Of a stretch of DNA of 64,000 nucleotides, positions 9,345-19,965 are shown piece by piece. Below the pieces are notes generated by a model. The model had not been told where the DNA came from, ran no database searches, and saw nothing but the letters and a program-made list of their open reading frames with translations. The stretch lies in assembly GCA_004431415.1 (NCBI GenBank), contig QPMI01000479.1, positions 1-64,000 of the forward strand. The letters are read 5' to 3'. Each line of letters starts with the position of its first letter. Positions within the stretch are counted from its first letter, which is position 1. Source of the DNA: Cyanophora paradoxa. Its lineage: Eukaryota > Glaucocystophyceae > Cyanophorales > Cyanophoraceae. The translations under genes and the position numbers were made by a program.

Positions 9345-10275
9345 ATGAATCGACTTGTTAATATTGATAGCAGGGATAGAAGCCAAGGACAAAATGAAAA
9401 CTCTTACAGGGTCACCCTCACAACTCCAGTAGAGAGACCAAGGGAATGCAGGGTTCTATATGCAGAGATTCCAAACAGTATCTATAACAGTGTGGGAACT
9501 GATCATCTAACAGTTCAGTTTAATTACCAAGATGGTTCATATAACCAAGTGATCACACAACAAGTGTATCCCCTTCCCAGTGGCTACATCAATCAGGGTC
9601 ATTTTGGGTAACACACCCTTATAATTATGGGCTGAACTATTCAAGCTTCCAAACCATTGCAGGCAAAACAGTAGCTTTTGAGTTCAAGATATTCTACAAC
9701 CCAACAACCTATAAAGTGGAGTTTTACAGTAACCATGAGTTTCGTTTTATTGCAAGCAACCAGAGAATAGGAAAGCTTTTGGGTGTAAGTTCTACTGAAT
9801 ACACCACTGGGTATTATAGCACTCCTCCTGTTGGTGGATCTCCCTATCGACCTGAGAACCTTTTAAAGTATGATGGCAAACCTATTACACCTGATCACCC
9901 AGCATGGGAATCACCTTCTCAGGACCCAGACTCTCCTCTAAGCCCTTGCAATATTATTTTGACAGCAGGAAGATGTCTGATATGAATGCTGAGCAGTATC
10001 TGTACATGCATATTAAAGAGCTGTCCCCCTTTGCCAGCAGACACAATATAATTCCAAAATCGCAACCACAAAATCAGGGAGCTATCCTTAGATTGCAATT
10101 GAGTAAGGATATAGGGGGCTATGTTTACCATAGTGGTGAGCATGCAGAATTTATTCAAATCAATGACAGAAACCTGGTGATAAGGGAACTCACAGTTGAA
10201 TTTAAAGATTACTTTGGTGAACTGATTGATATGAATGGAATCGATAATTCTTTTCAGTTGGAGTTTATCGAATAA
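9345..10275 (+). CDS. Minor-capsid / penton-like virion protein B, two frameshifts
   Basis: Rightward gene of about 310 residues. It starts MNRLVNIDSRDRSQGQNENS and continues with a strand-rich segment ending CRVLYAEIPNSIYNSV, the opening typical of minor capsid proteins in Polinton-like and larger algal viruses. Frame changes near 9610 and 9920 join the N-terminal, middle (HEFRFIASNQRIGKLLGVSS) and C-terminal parts. The C-terminus (ELTVEFKDYFGELIDMNG...) is beta-rich and intact. It is probably a distant paralogue of the gene diverging at 9315. Its last 11 bases overlap the convergent phospholipase gene. Confidence 0.65.
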
Positions 10276-11816
10276 AGGCACCTGTAAAGTCAACTCTCAT
10301 TGTGGGAGCATTCACATACACAAGGGATAAATGCGAATATATCTTATTCTCAGAGAATAACCTATGTAAAAAGCATCCTTGATGCTGAGAGGGAACCCAC
10401 TCAATAGAGCCACATCACCAGAGTTGTGAGCATTGTTAATGTTCTCACAGACATATATTTTGTTTTGCCCATCTGATCGAATAAAAGACCAGTTGATCCC
10501 ATCAGTGGATGTTGCCACATTGAAAGTCTTAATAAAAGCATTGGTGTCCCTGATCCATAGGCAATCACAGAGGAGAGTTCAAAAGTATATGGAAAAGCAA
10601 CTTGAAGGTATTCAGTGGGGTTTCCCATATCTGCTCAGGAGCATAGGCTCCAGCTTCCCAGCCAAATGCTGAAGGTCTAGCCATGAAAGGCTCTTTACCA
10701 GTCACAGAGGATGAGGCAGTGAAGGCATCATCTGCAAGCTGATACCAATTAGCATCTAAAGGAGGTGACTCTGTGAGAGTGGATGAGATGTAAGCCTTTG
10801 TAGGGTTCTTTAGTTCATAGTTTGCTACTAGTAGGCTGCAAAGCTTATTAATCATATCATTGTTTGCTGCAATGTATGTTTCAGTGAATGCTAGCATATC
10901 TGGGATTTTAGAAGTGTCATCCAGAGAGCTTACTATATGATTTGGAAGAGGGACTGATAGCCTATAGTATCTCCCATAATCCTGATCATAGTTGTATGGT
11001 AACAACTCCTCCATCTTATCAAGGGCAGAAAGCTCACTTGCAGCCATGAGCATGTTAATCAATGGGCTTCCATCTGTTGAGGCAATCCATGAGAGAATTC
11101 CCCAGCTGTTTACAGTCTCATAAGCATAACCCACATAATCAGACTCTAAATGTGGGTCCACCTCTCCACAAGAGATACTTATTACTATAATGTCATCATC
11201 ATCACTGTAAATCTTCTTTGCATGGCTGTAACCACACACACTGGGATTATTGTTTCCCGAAATGGCACCATCAATGAGACAGACATATACCCCCGATTGA
11301 AATCAACAATGCTTACAGGAGAGAAATATGTAGGAGCAGCAGAGGTAGCCCTAGCAGCAATCTTACAAGGCAGAAAGTTGTAATTGTTATCATTTGTGAT
11401 AAATATTGGTTTCATATTCTGAGTATCAAAGGATGTGATCACAATGTCCTTTAGGGAATCCTGTATTAGTGATTCCCCAGTAACTGAATTGATTGCAGTC
11501 TCCAAGGGTCCCACATCATACTTTGTATTAAATAGGGCATTTTCGATTATATTTCGAGGATTTGCGAAAATCAAGGGCAGTTGGGCTAGGTAAATGTTGT
11601 GTAAATCGTTTGCTGTGAGTTTAGGTTCACCTGGTTTATCAGGATGCCTTATATTCAAACCTATTGCAATGATCCACCAGTGGAAGTTCCACTCACAAGA
11701 TCCACAAGATCGATTATTCTCCTGCCAGTTCGATTTTCGATTTCTTTTAGCAGCCTGGTTATGATAATGCCCCTTGCACCCCCGCCAGAAAGACTTAAAA
11801 CGACCTTGAGAGGCAT
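10265..11816 (-). CDS. Patatin-like phospholipase fused to an F5/8 type C (discoidin) domain, several frameshifts
   Basis: Leftward gene of about 517 residues. The N-terminal lipase domain has the oxyanion loop SGGGARG (residues 10-16), the nucleophile motif GTSTGG with Ser45, and the partner aspartate in LIDGAISG (about residue 182, after a frame change near 11,295). A helical middle follows. The C-terminal part (about 10,720 to 10,265) reads AFTASSSVTGKEPFMARPSA, then NPTEYLQVAFPYTFELSSVI, ATSTDGINWSF and YIRIYPL, the hallmark pattern of a discoidin-type carbohydrate- or lipid-binding beta-barrel. Frame changes near 11,650, 11,295, 10,610, 10,530 and 10,340 are needed. Likely role: membrane lipid cleavage at entry or exit, targeted to a surface by the discoidin domain (inference). 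Confidence 0.8.
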
Positions 11817-11859
11817 CTTTTACTTATCAGGAATTTTATAAATCCATATAGTAAAAGCC

Positions 11860-14800
11860 ATGAGCTTCAATTACCCACCAAATCTAGAAACCATTCAAGA
11901 TGATAATGCAAGCAGCACCAAGCATGTGAACTTTGATAATATTAAAGTAAAGGGTTCAGTTTCAATTGACCACAGCTCTGATAATTCATCAAAGACTCAA
12001 TCAAGGGAGCATGCTTTATCTGTGAATCAAACCGATCCAGATAAAGAGGAGGTCAGTGTTGCTTTTAGTTTGGGTAATGTGAAAGCAAACCAAGTGGCAG
12101 AGATCAAAGCAACAAGAAGGAGACCTAGGAAACTAAAAACCAGTGGCACCCATCCAGATATACCTTCCAGGTTCGATAGTGGTCGATTGATTTTCAATGT
12201 TCAAGATGAGCAGGGCAAACAGAACACAGCTTTGCGAATTTACAATGAGGGCAGCACTGCAAAAGCTGAGGTCCCCAAGTATTGCAAGTGGGTCCCATTG
12301 CCAACACAAATCAGGTCTCCTACACAAATGATGTATACCCCAAGGATATTACATATGACTTTGCGAGGAATGAGCCTTTTGGGTTTTTACTCCAAAAGAT
12401 GTCCATCAAAAAAAGCCATCAATTACAATCAACAGTAGCCCCAGTCAACCAGTAGCAATCCATTTACACCCTGATTTAGTCGAAATGGATAGGCACCTTT
12501 TGCCTTTGTATAGCAATGTGAAAGACCTTGGAATTCGAACCAGGCAATGGCGAAATATCCATGGCAGCAATGTGTATGCAAATGGAGAGAAGCTTGTAAG
12601 TGAGAAAACTCTAAGGGAAATCATTGAGCATTATGGTCCCAATGGACCTACTGTCCCATTCCCTATTCCATTTCCCAATGGACCACCCGATTTAACACCA
12701 AAGAAGCAACCTGGAAGAGAATACACAGCAACTGAAGATGTAGCCTTTGGGCAGCATATTGTAAGTTGGGAGCAAGTTCGCAATAAACCTATAATTGAAC
12801 CAAGAAAGCAAATAGATGAGCAGTATTTACCTCCTGAAATCGATATATTAGAGCTTGAAGAATATCAATTCGTTCCAGATGAGGAAGAGTATTTACCAGA
12901 TGGTTTTGACCCACAAGAGTATGAGTATGATCAATTTGACCCCAATGAGGAGGAGATACTACCAGATGGCTTAGATCCACAAGAGTTTGAGTATGAGCAG
13001 AACTATGAACCTGATGAGGAGTATTTGCCAGATGGGCATGATCCACCAGCTGTTGATTATGAGCAACCTTATGAACCCCATGAGGAATTACTACCAGATG
13101 GATTTCGACCTGAGATCTGGGAGTTCTTTCCTGATTATGAACAAATTAATAATAAACCTGCAAAGTATCCCCAGAGGATCACAATCATGATTGGGATGAG
13201 ATCTTAGGCAAACCTCAAAAGTATCCACCAGAGGATCACAGGCATGATTGGGGTGATATTGATGGAATACCAGAAGAATTTCCACCAAGCAAACATGAAC
13301 ATATTTGGGATGAGATTAATGACCAACCAGAGTTTGCAAAAGTGGAGCCTTTGGCAACCCTAGGGTTTCTCTTTACCAGACTTGCAATGTCCCTGAAAGG
13401 ATCTTTTTGAATGAACACTATGTACATGTGAATGGGACACTTGCGAATTCAGGTATGAGAGGACCACTTCATATTAGGACATTACCAGGCTCTTTTGAAA
13501 CCCCACCAGAACCAGGAGCAACCATACCAAATATCTTTGTGTCAAGCTACATGGAGGTTGACATACCCACAGATACTTTTAGAGTTCCAACAGACCCAGC
13601 AACCTACCAAAATTACAATGCAGCTATACAGGTTCATGTTGCAGATGTGAGCAGTCTGGATGGATCAAGACCAATGATAGTTTTCAGTCGAGATAAATAC
13701 TCCTACATTCCCATAGTGGGAACTGCAAATGATAATTATGGAAGGGCAGAACTTGCATGGATAAAAACGAATTATGGTGGGGTTCTGGAATCCAATCAGA
13801 GGATGGCTGCAAAAAACATACACAACGAGAATATATCAAGAGTGGTCACAGAGGATTACCTTACTGCTGTAATACTTGTAAATTTCGTAACTCTTGCTAT
13901 GCTTGGAGATTATGTAACAAAACCTGAACTTGCAGATGAATTATCAAAATATCTTCCGCTTGTTGGTGGGACAATCACAGGAAATCTAAGAGTCAATAGT
14001 AATATTTACAGCAGCAATATTGAGACCAGCAATCTTAAAGTAATTGAAACTCTCACAATTGGTCCAAGTAATTTGCACACACTGAATCAGATTATCAGGG
14101 AATATTATCCCATCACATCATCTTATGATCCCGCCTTAAATATTTCAAATTGCATTTTTGCATGGAAAGCCTCAGGAACAGATGGACAATCAGCCACAGG
14201 AACAACCGTTTATAGTCGAATATCATCAATCATACCATCTCTTCCTGTCGTTGGAAATCCCTATTACTCCACCGGGATAAACAACCAAATGAGTTTGACA
14301 ATTGGAGCAGATGCCGGTTTTGCTTTGTATTCGTATGTATCAAGAACTATTGATTACTCAAATGGATTAACCTTTTTCTTTGTGGGAAGATATGGAAGAG
14401 CTACAAGTGGGAATGATGTCCATTTTAGATGTGACAAAACAACAACTCCAAATAGACGTATTTCCTATGGAGCAAATACTTGGGCATCACTTGGTATCAG
14501 TTCATTTATAATCAATGCCGTAGGTCAAACAAAACCTTCGTTCAATGTTTCAACATTTGCAAATCAATGGTATTATTCCGACCAAACAATAACATCAGAC
14601 AGCTACACAGTAGGATTTAATGGAATTGATATAGGAACGATCACAGGAACAAATTATTTACCTGATTCGGTAGTTAATTTATTTGGAATAGGTTACCTCA
14701 ATGGTGGTAGCATTTGTGAAATCATTGTTTTCAACAGAGCATTAACGGCAGAAGAAAAACAGAACGTCAGGTATTACATCCAGCAAATGTATGGTTTCCC

Positions 14801-17581
14801 TATAACTCAACCTCTTTCAACATCTATTGCGTTAAAGATCACATCACCTGAAACAATAATAGATAATCTCACTGTTATTAGTAAAGCAAACCTTCCAAAC
14901 TATCCTACAAATGATGTGGTTCAAAATTGGATACGAAACCATACACACACCAAAGGTCAAATAACAGATTTCGCACACAAGCATTTATGGGAGGATATCA
15001 CGAATCCACCATTAACCTTTCCGCCTGATATTCACACTCATGATTATACCCAGATTACCAACTGCAATCACAGACACCCATGGAGCGAAATTGATCAACA
15101 ACCAGTATTTGCACAATTGAATGCAATCGGAAATATTTTTAATGGAGTTACACTTTACCAATCCAGTAATACAGCTGAAAGGTTATATTTGAATGATCAT
15201 TATGTCAGCCTCAATGGGACTTTTACAGGTCAAACAGGCACCCCCATGGTGGGAACTCTTGCAGTAAGATTACCCAGGGATCCTATTGTAAATGGAGCCT
15301 ATGATGGAGATTTTAATGTTAGTGTGACTGATACTTTCCCAGTATCTATGTAACGAATTATCACCCAGGAGAAACAGGACAAGAAGAGAATTTTTCAGCA
15401 GCAATTCAAGTAAATGTAACAGATCAAAGCGCATATGATGGAGCAAGACCTAAAATAGTTTTCACAAGGGAGAAAGTTGTAAACTACCTTCCTGTTGCGG
15501 GACAACCCACAGATGATCACGGAAAATGTGAGATGGCGTGGATAAAAACGTTATCAGGTGGCGCCTTAGAAGTCAATCAGAGAATGGCGGCGAAAAACTT
15601 ACACAATACCACCCTTTCCGGTGTTGTTACAGATGATTATTTAGAAAACAAAGATTATGTTACAAATACAGAATTACAATTAGCTGTTACAGATTTTGTT
15701 ACAGATACCGATTTAACGGCGGCACTTGCTAATTATCTACCTCTAACAGGTGGAACTGTAACAGGTACTGTGAATGCTACCACTTTACAAATTGGCGGAA
15801 CCACAATACCAAAAGGTTACGATTTCGACCAATTAGATGTGGTCTCATCAGATAGAAGCCCGAATAATTGGACTGTTACAGGATGGATACCAAGAACCGG
15901 ACAAACAGGATGTTATACAACACCAGCAAATGATGAAGATTGCAGCGGTTGTTGGATGAGGTGGGTTGTTCCGACAGGTATGAAATCGTTTTATATTCAG
16001 CACATGCCTTGGGGTAATTGTAGATATTTCGATATCTACGGGCAAACTGTTAATGGATATCAACATTTCTTAAAGCGTGTAAATGCTTATCAAGTAATTC
16101 AGGAAGTTAATCAAGGTGGAACACACAATTGTATTTTGTTTGTCTCTATTAATTGCGAATTCTACAAATATATTTATGTTCAAGGTCGAAAAGGTCGCAT
16201 TCATCTTACGGGGGTTTTCGGTTGGAGTAGACAAAGAGCAACGGATAATGAGGTTGGTATGATCTCTTGGGATAATATTTTTAGTAAACCATCATTTTAT
16301 TCAGCCGCAGACCTTCCACAAACAGCGACATGGCCAACAAATACATGGTTAAAATCAACCGACACTGTTCCGCGAATTTGGTTTGGAAATGGTGATTGCA
16401 CATATATTCGAGGTTATGGAAATAGTGGTGGTGTTTCAATTGAATTCAGAGACTCAGCAGATGGAGCAATATTAAAGTCTTATAACAATGGTAACTTTTG
16501 GGTGAAAAACACTATTACAGCGACCACTATTAATGCTACAACAGATCTTCAAATAAATGGTAATGCTGTTCCAAAGTTTCACACAGCAGATAAAACAAAA
16601 GGAGGTATTGAATTTAATAGATGTTCTTATGGCGATTGGACATGGGCGTGGAGTTCAGCATGGGATCCACATTATAATTATGGTTCATATGTTCATAATA
16701 ATCAAACGGATGATCAAACTTCTACCGCTTGGATTGACTTCGATATTCCAGAAGGATATCACACAGGAACAGCGTTTTTAACTTATCTACCTTGGACTAA
16801 CTCACGAATTTTTGAAATTTGGGGACTGAATCGACAAGGGAATGAAGTTTTTATTACATCAGTGAATAGTTATCAACCATACGCCACATCGCCTGATGGT
16901 AACCACAGTGGTGTAAATAATGTTCCGATACATCTTGGTAATCGATTTCTCACAATTCGAATTAGACCAAAGATTGGAAGAGTTCACATTATGGGTATAA
17001 GTTACATGAAAATATGGGTAGGAAATAGTTATGGTGGTCACACCGGCTATATTCATTGGAATAATGTTTATAGTAAACCAAATATCTTAACAGGAACTGT
17101 GGGGACTTGGTTTAATTCCAGTGATGGATATAATCGAATTCATTTCGGTAACAATGATTCTACATATTTGAAAGGAAGAGGAACTTATCCAATAAGATTT
17201 CGAAATGAATTAGATTCTAATATTTGTTGGATCGATCATGACGGGCGGATGTGGATAAACAATTATTTAACACAAGGAAGTGACAGAAGATACAAAACCG
17301 ATATTAAAAAGATAACCGGCGCTCTTTCAGCAATTGAAAAATTGGAAGGAGTGAGTTTTAAACGAATTGGGAGTGAAAAAGACGGAACAAAATTAGGTTT
17401 AATTGCGCAAGATGTAGAAAAGGTAATACCAGAAATTGTAAGTGTCACAAAAGAAGATGGTTACCTTTCTCTCGAATACACGGGTTTAATTCCAGTTCTC
17501 ATTGAAGCTGTGAAGGAGTTGTCCCAAAAATGCAAAGATCTACAGGATCAAATAGACCAAATTAAAAATGTCAAAGTATAA
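11860..17581 (+). CDS. Giant modular fibre with C-terminal Peptidase S74 chaperone domain
   Basis: I read the frames from 11,860 to 17,581 as one gene of about 1,900 residues with about five frame changes (near 12,270, 12,380, 13,180, 13,385 and 15,345). In order: an N-terminal virion-attachment candidate; an S/T-rich stalk; a segment with WRNIHGSNVYANG; acidic repeats of the YLPDGFDPQEYEYDQ type; HxHDWxDIxGxP tail-fibre repeats (about 13,170-13,330); module X copy 1; a YLPLVGGTITG unit; a LamG/ConA-like lectin domain (about 14,150-14,800, ending with the FNRALTAEEKQNVRYYI helix); more HxHxW repeats; module X copy 2; a YLPLTGGTVTG unit; two copies of a W/Y-rich module; and a Peptidase S74 intramolecular chaperone (about 17,270-17,520) with GSDRRYKTDI, then a coiled coil. 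S74 domains trimerise phage tail fibres and cut themselves off at the conserved serine. Likely host-recognition spike. Confidence 0.8.
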
Positions 17582-17584
17582 TAA

Positions 17585-17890
17585 ATGGCGACCTATCCTC
17601 TTGGTGGAACCACCTATTCTACTGAGCCTGTTGCGCTTTCTTTTGATACAATCACCCTTGTAAACGCATTACAAACAGTTGAAAAAACGATTCAGCAAAC
17701 TAACAAGCTCTCACCAGTTGTCAATGAGTATAAAAACCTCTTGGTTAATGTCCTTGCTCAAGCTGCATATGGTGACCCTGTTGCTAAATACACTGAGTGT
17801 GATAACAACATTAAAGCAATGACATCCAACCTGCAAGTTCTTTCAACTGTTTACCAATCCCTTGGATCGAATTTAATCACTTTGGCTTGA
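17585..17890 (+). CDS. Small helical viral protein downstream of the fibre
   Basis: Intact frame of 101 residues (MATYPLGGTTYSTEPVALSF...), starting four bases after the fibre stop. After a short beta-like start it is almost entirely helical with regular Leu/Val spacing (TLVNALQTVEKTIQQTNKL), suggesting a small helical bundle or coiled coil. The close spacing suggests co-transcription with the fibre, and a fibre-associated or assembly role is possible but unproven. No family recognised. Confidence 0.65.
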   Translation: MATYPLGGTTYSTEPVALSFDTITLVNALQTVEKTIQQTNKLSPVVNEYKNLLVNVLAQAAYGDPVAKYTECDNNIKAMTSNLQVLSTVYQSLGSNLITLA

Positions 17891-17929
17891 TTGCAGTTTA
17901 TTTTTCTTTCCTTCTTAGTAAAAGAAGCA

Positions 17930-18784
17930 ATGGGTGAATATAATCGAGTTCAACTGCCTATATATTCCCTTGGATCCCCTGCAATGCATTTTCGCCAGCA
18001 TGAAGTAAATGATGAGGTTCGTGGTTTAGAATCCACAGAGAGACCCAATTCCAATGGCAACTCCTTTGATAAAAATTCGATTATTCGAGTTAAAGAGCTG
18101 AGAGCTGATAAGAATTCTGGTGTGGTTAAAACAACTCGACTTCTTGTCACAAATGCTAACTTTTTCCAGCCTACCAATGGAGGTCCTGATGCTTACAGTG
18201 TTGATCTGAAAGCCCTTGATTTCGATAAGAATTCTGCTGCTGTAACTGTGAGATCAGGAGGAGCATTTATTGGTGGTGGCTGCAGAGTTTCAGGTCAGCT
18301 ATCTTCATCTGTTTCCTACAATGATGTCCCAGATACTCTCGAACAAAATGTGGAGAACCCACAACGAATTCGTTTCTACACACCTGTTGCACAGCAACCT
18401 TTTTTGCATTTCTATGTTGCATCCTCTGTAACTCTTGAGAATTCGGAATTAGTTTCCATTACAGGAACTGATCGAGTAAGAAGAAATATTCCTCTTCCCA
18501 CTGCAATGCTTTCCATGTGTAGAGCCAATAATAATCAACCAGGACACAACTACTTATTCTTTGTTCAAGCTTCGAACCATTTTGGCAGAGGATATTGTGT
18601 TTATAACAATTTGACATTTACCTATGATCTGTTTGTCACTGAGGTTGGAGTATACAATACTATGATTATGGGACTGAGAACAGATATAGCAGCTGTATCA
18701 GCACTTCGTGGGGTAAATGTTGCTGATATATTCACAACAGGATTTTACCAAGAATTAGATGTAATTGATGACCCAACCCCATAA
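17930..18784 (+). CDS. Unknown virion-type protein, paralogue 1 of a tandem pair
   Basis: About 284 residues, starting MGEYNRVQLPIYSLGSPAMH; the frame is open to 17,891 but this ATG is preceded by an AT-rich leader and aligns with the start of the next gene. A shared block IRVKELRADKNSGVVKTTRL then LLVTNANF, and a GGAFIGGG motif, recur in the downstream gene. The sequence is beta-rich with no signal peptide or membrane segment. Position between the fibre and accessory genes suggests a structural protein, for example a fibre partner or capsid decoration; no known family recognised. Confidence 0.7.
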   Translation: MGEYNRVQLPIYSLGSPAMHFRQHEVNDEVRGLESTERPNSNGNSFDKNSIIRVKELRADKNSGVVKTTRLLVTNANFFQPTNGGPDAYSVDLKALDFDKNSAAVTVRSGGAFIGGGCRVSGQLSSSVSYNDVPDTLEQNVENPQRIRFYTPVAQQPFLHFYVASSVTLENSELVSITGTDRVRRNIPLPTAMLSMCRANNNQPGHNYLFFVQASNHFGRGYCVYNNLTFTYDLFVTEVGVYNTMIMGLRTDIAAVSALRGVNVADIFTTGFYQELDVIDDPTP

Positions 18785-18807
18785 AAGATATATCCCTTTA
18801 ATGTAAA

Positions 18808-19641
18808 ATGGCTGAGCAACCCCCACTTGAACGAATTATTACACCTCAACTATCATTAGCTGCCCCAGCAAACCATGTTTTACAGCATGCTACTTTTGAT
18901 GATGTAGAGGGTCTCCAATCAACAGAGGTCCAACCTACAATGAACACCTTTGGTTCCACCCATAAACTGAGATTACAGGAACTCAGATGTGATAAAAATA
19001 ATGGAATAGTTAAGACAACTAAGCTACTTGTTACCAATGCAAACTTTTCTGCTCATTATGGAGACCCAGATAGCTATGGAGATCCTCTTTCTACTTATTC
19101 TTTTGAATCTAGGTCGGGAGCTATTAACTGCAAATCGGGGGGAGCTTATATTGGTGATGGTCTTAGGGTTGGTGGGGCTGTTGGAGCGCCTCTATTTGTG
19201 AATGATCAACCCAATCCCATTGATCCCAACACAAGAATTCGAACCTATGTCCCCAGCATGAATGCCCCCTATATAATCAAGATATTCCCCATTGTTGTAA
19301 ATGAACAAACAGCAGTAGTAGATTCTCTTGTTGAGATTGGTGACCACTACAAGGTAGTTGTGGATATTCCACCAGATGTTTATGCTGTATGTCAAGTGGA
19401 GGGTGGAACTCCTAATTTTGCAGTTGTGATCACCCCATATGATAATTTCGGAATTGCTTATCATGGAGTCAATTTCGGTTTGGAAGACTATCAGTTTCTT
19501 GTGAGAGCCACCAAGTTTGGTATCTACAAGTGTGTGATGTTTGCAGAGAGAACCGATTTTATTGCAAAGCAGAATACCTATGCTGAATACTATGGGACAA
19601 ATCGATATTTTCCCATTTTTGGGCAGGATACTGCTCCATAA
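18808..19641 (+). CDS. Unknown virion-type protein, paralogue 2 of a tandem pair
   Basis: About 277 residues (MAEQPPLERIITPQLSLAAP...). It is clearly homologous to the preceding gene: LRLQELRCDKNNGIVKTTKL then LLVTNANF, GGAYIGDG, and a similar C-terminal pattern (FGIAYHGVNF versus FGRGYCVYNN, then a closing hydrophobic strand followed by ERTD/LRTD). The pair arose by tandem duplication and has diverged strongly. The frame is intact. Expressed from an AT-rich leader (AAAGATATATCCC). Function unknown; both copies may form a hetero-oligomer. Confidence 0.7.
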   Translation: MAEQPPLERIITPQLSLAAPANHVLQHATFDDVEGLQSTEVQPTMNTFGSTHKLRLQELRCDKNNGIVKTTKLLVTNANFSAHYGDPDSYGDPLSTYSFESRSGAINCKSGGAYIGDGLRVGGAVGAPLFVNDQPNPIDPNTRIRTYVPSMNAPYIIKIFPIVVNEQTAVVDSLVEIGDHYKVVVDIPPDVYAVCQVEGGTPNFAVVITPYDNFGIAYHGVNFGLEDYQFLVRATKFGIYKCVMFAERTDFIAKQNTYAEYYGTNRYFPIFGQDTAP

Positions 19642-19663
19642 GAATATTGGTTATATATAGAGT

Positions 19664-19936
19664 ATGGATAGTAAAACAAAAAAGTTTATTGATGCTGCTA
19701 TGACAGTTCATGGTAAAGATAAATTCGATTACAGTGAGACACATTACATCAAAGCTCAAGAGAAAGTATCTGTGAGATGTTTGCAGTGTAATAAAGTGAT
19801 CCTTACCTATCCCTTTAATCATGTGAAGGGATCAGGTTGTAGGGAATGCAACAAAAAGCATTCTCAGGCTTACAGGAAAAGGGCTACTTCATCAATCAAA
19901 GTAGAGTACAGGGATATTTGCATTAGGTTCGATTAG
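19664..19936 (+). CDS. DUF723-like zinc-ribbon protein
   Basis: 90 residues. FIDAAMTVHGKDKFDYSETHYIKAQEKVSVRC with two CxxC pairs (Cys39/Cys42 and Cys59/Cys62) and the FNHVKGSGC motif matches the small DUF723-type domain found in phages and large DNA viruses, often attached to homing or restriction-type nucleases (known from family). Here only the zinc-ribbon unit and a basic tail are present, so a nuclease activity cannot be claimed. A TTATATATAGAG leader precedes the ATG. It may be an accessory DNA-binding protein. Confidence 0.7.
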   Translation: MDSKTKKFIDAAMTVHGKDKFDYSETHYIKAQEKVSVRCLQCNKVILTYPFNHVKGSGCRECNKKHSQAYRKRATSSIKVEYRDICIRFD

Positions 19937-19965
19937 GATTAATTAATTTTTCTAAGGTATTCTTA

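Noticed and set aside
19192-19822. Leftward frames opposite the second paralogue and the zinc-ribbon gene
   Set aside because: Antisense frames with no leader and poor protein character.
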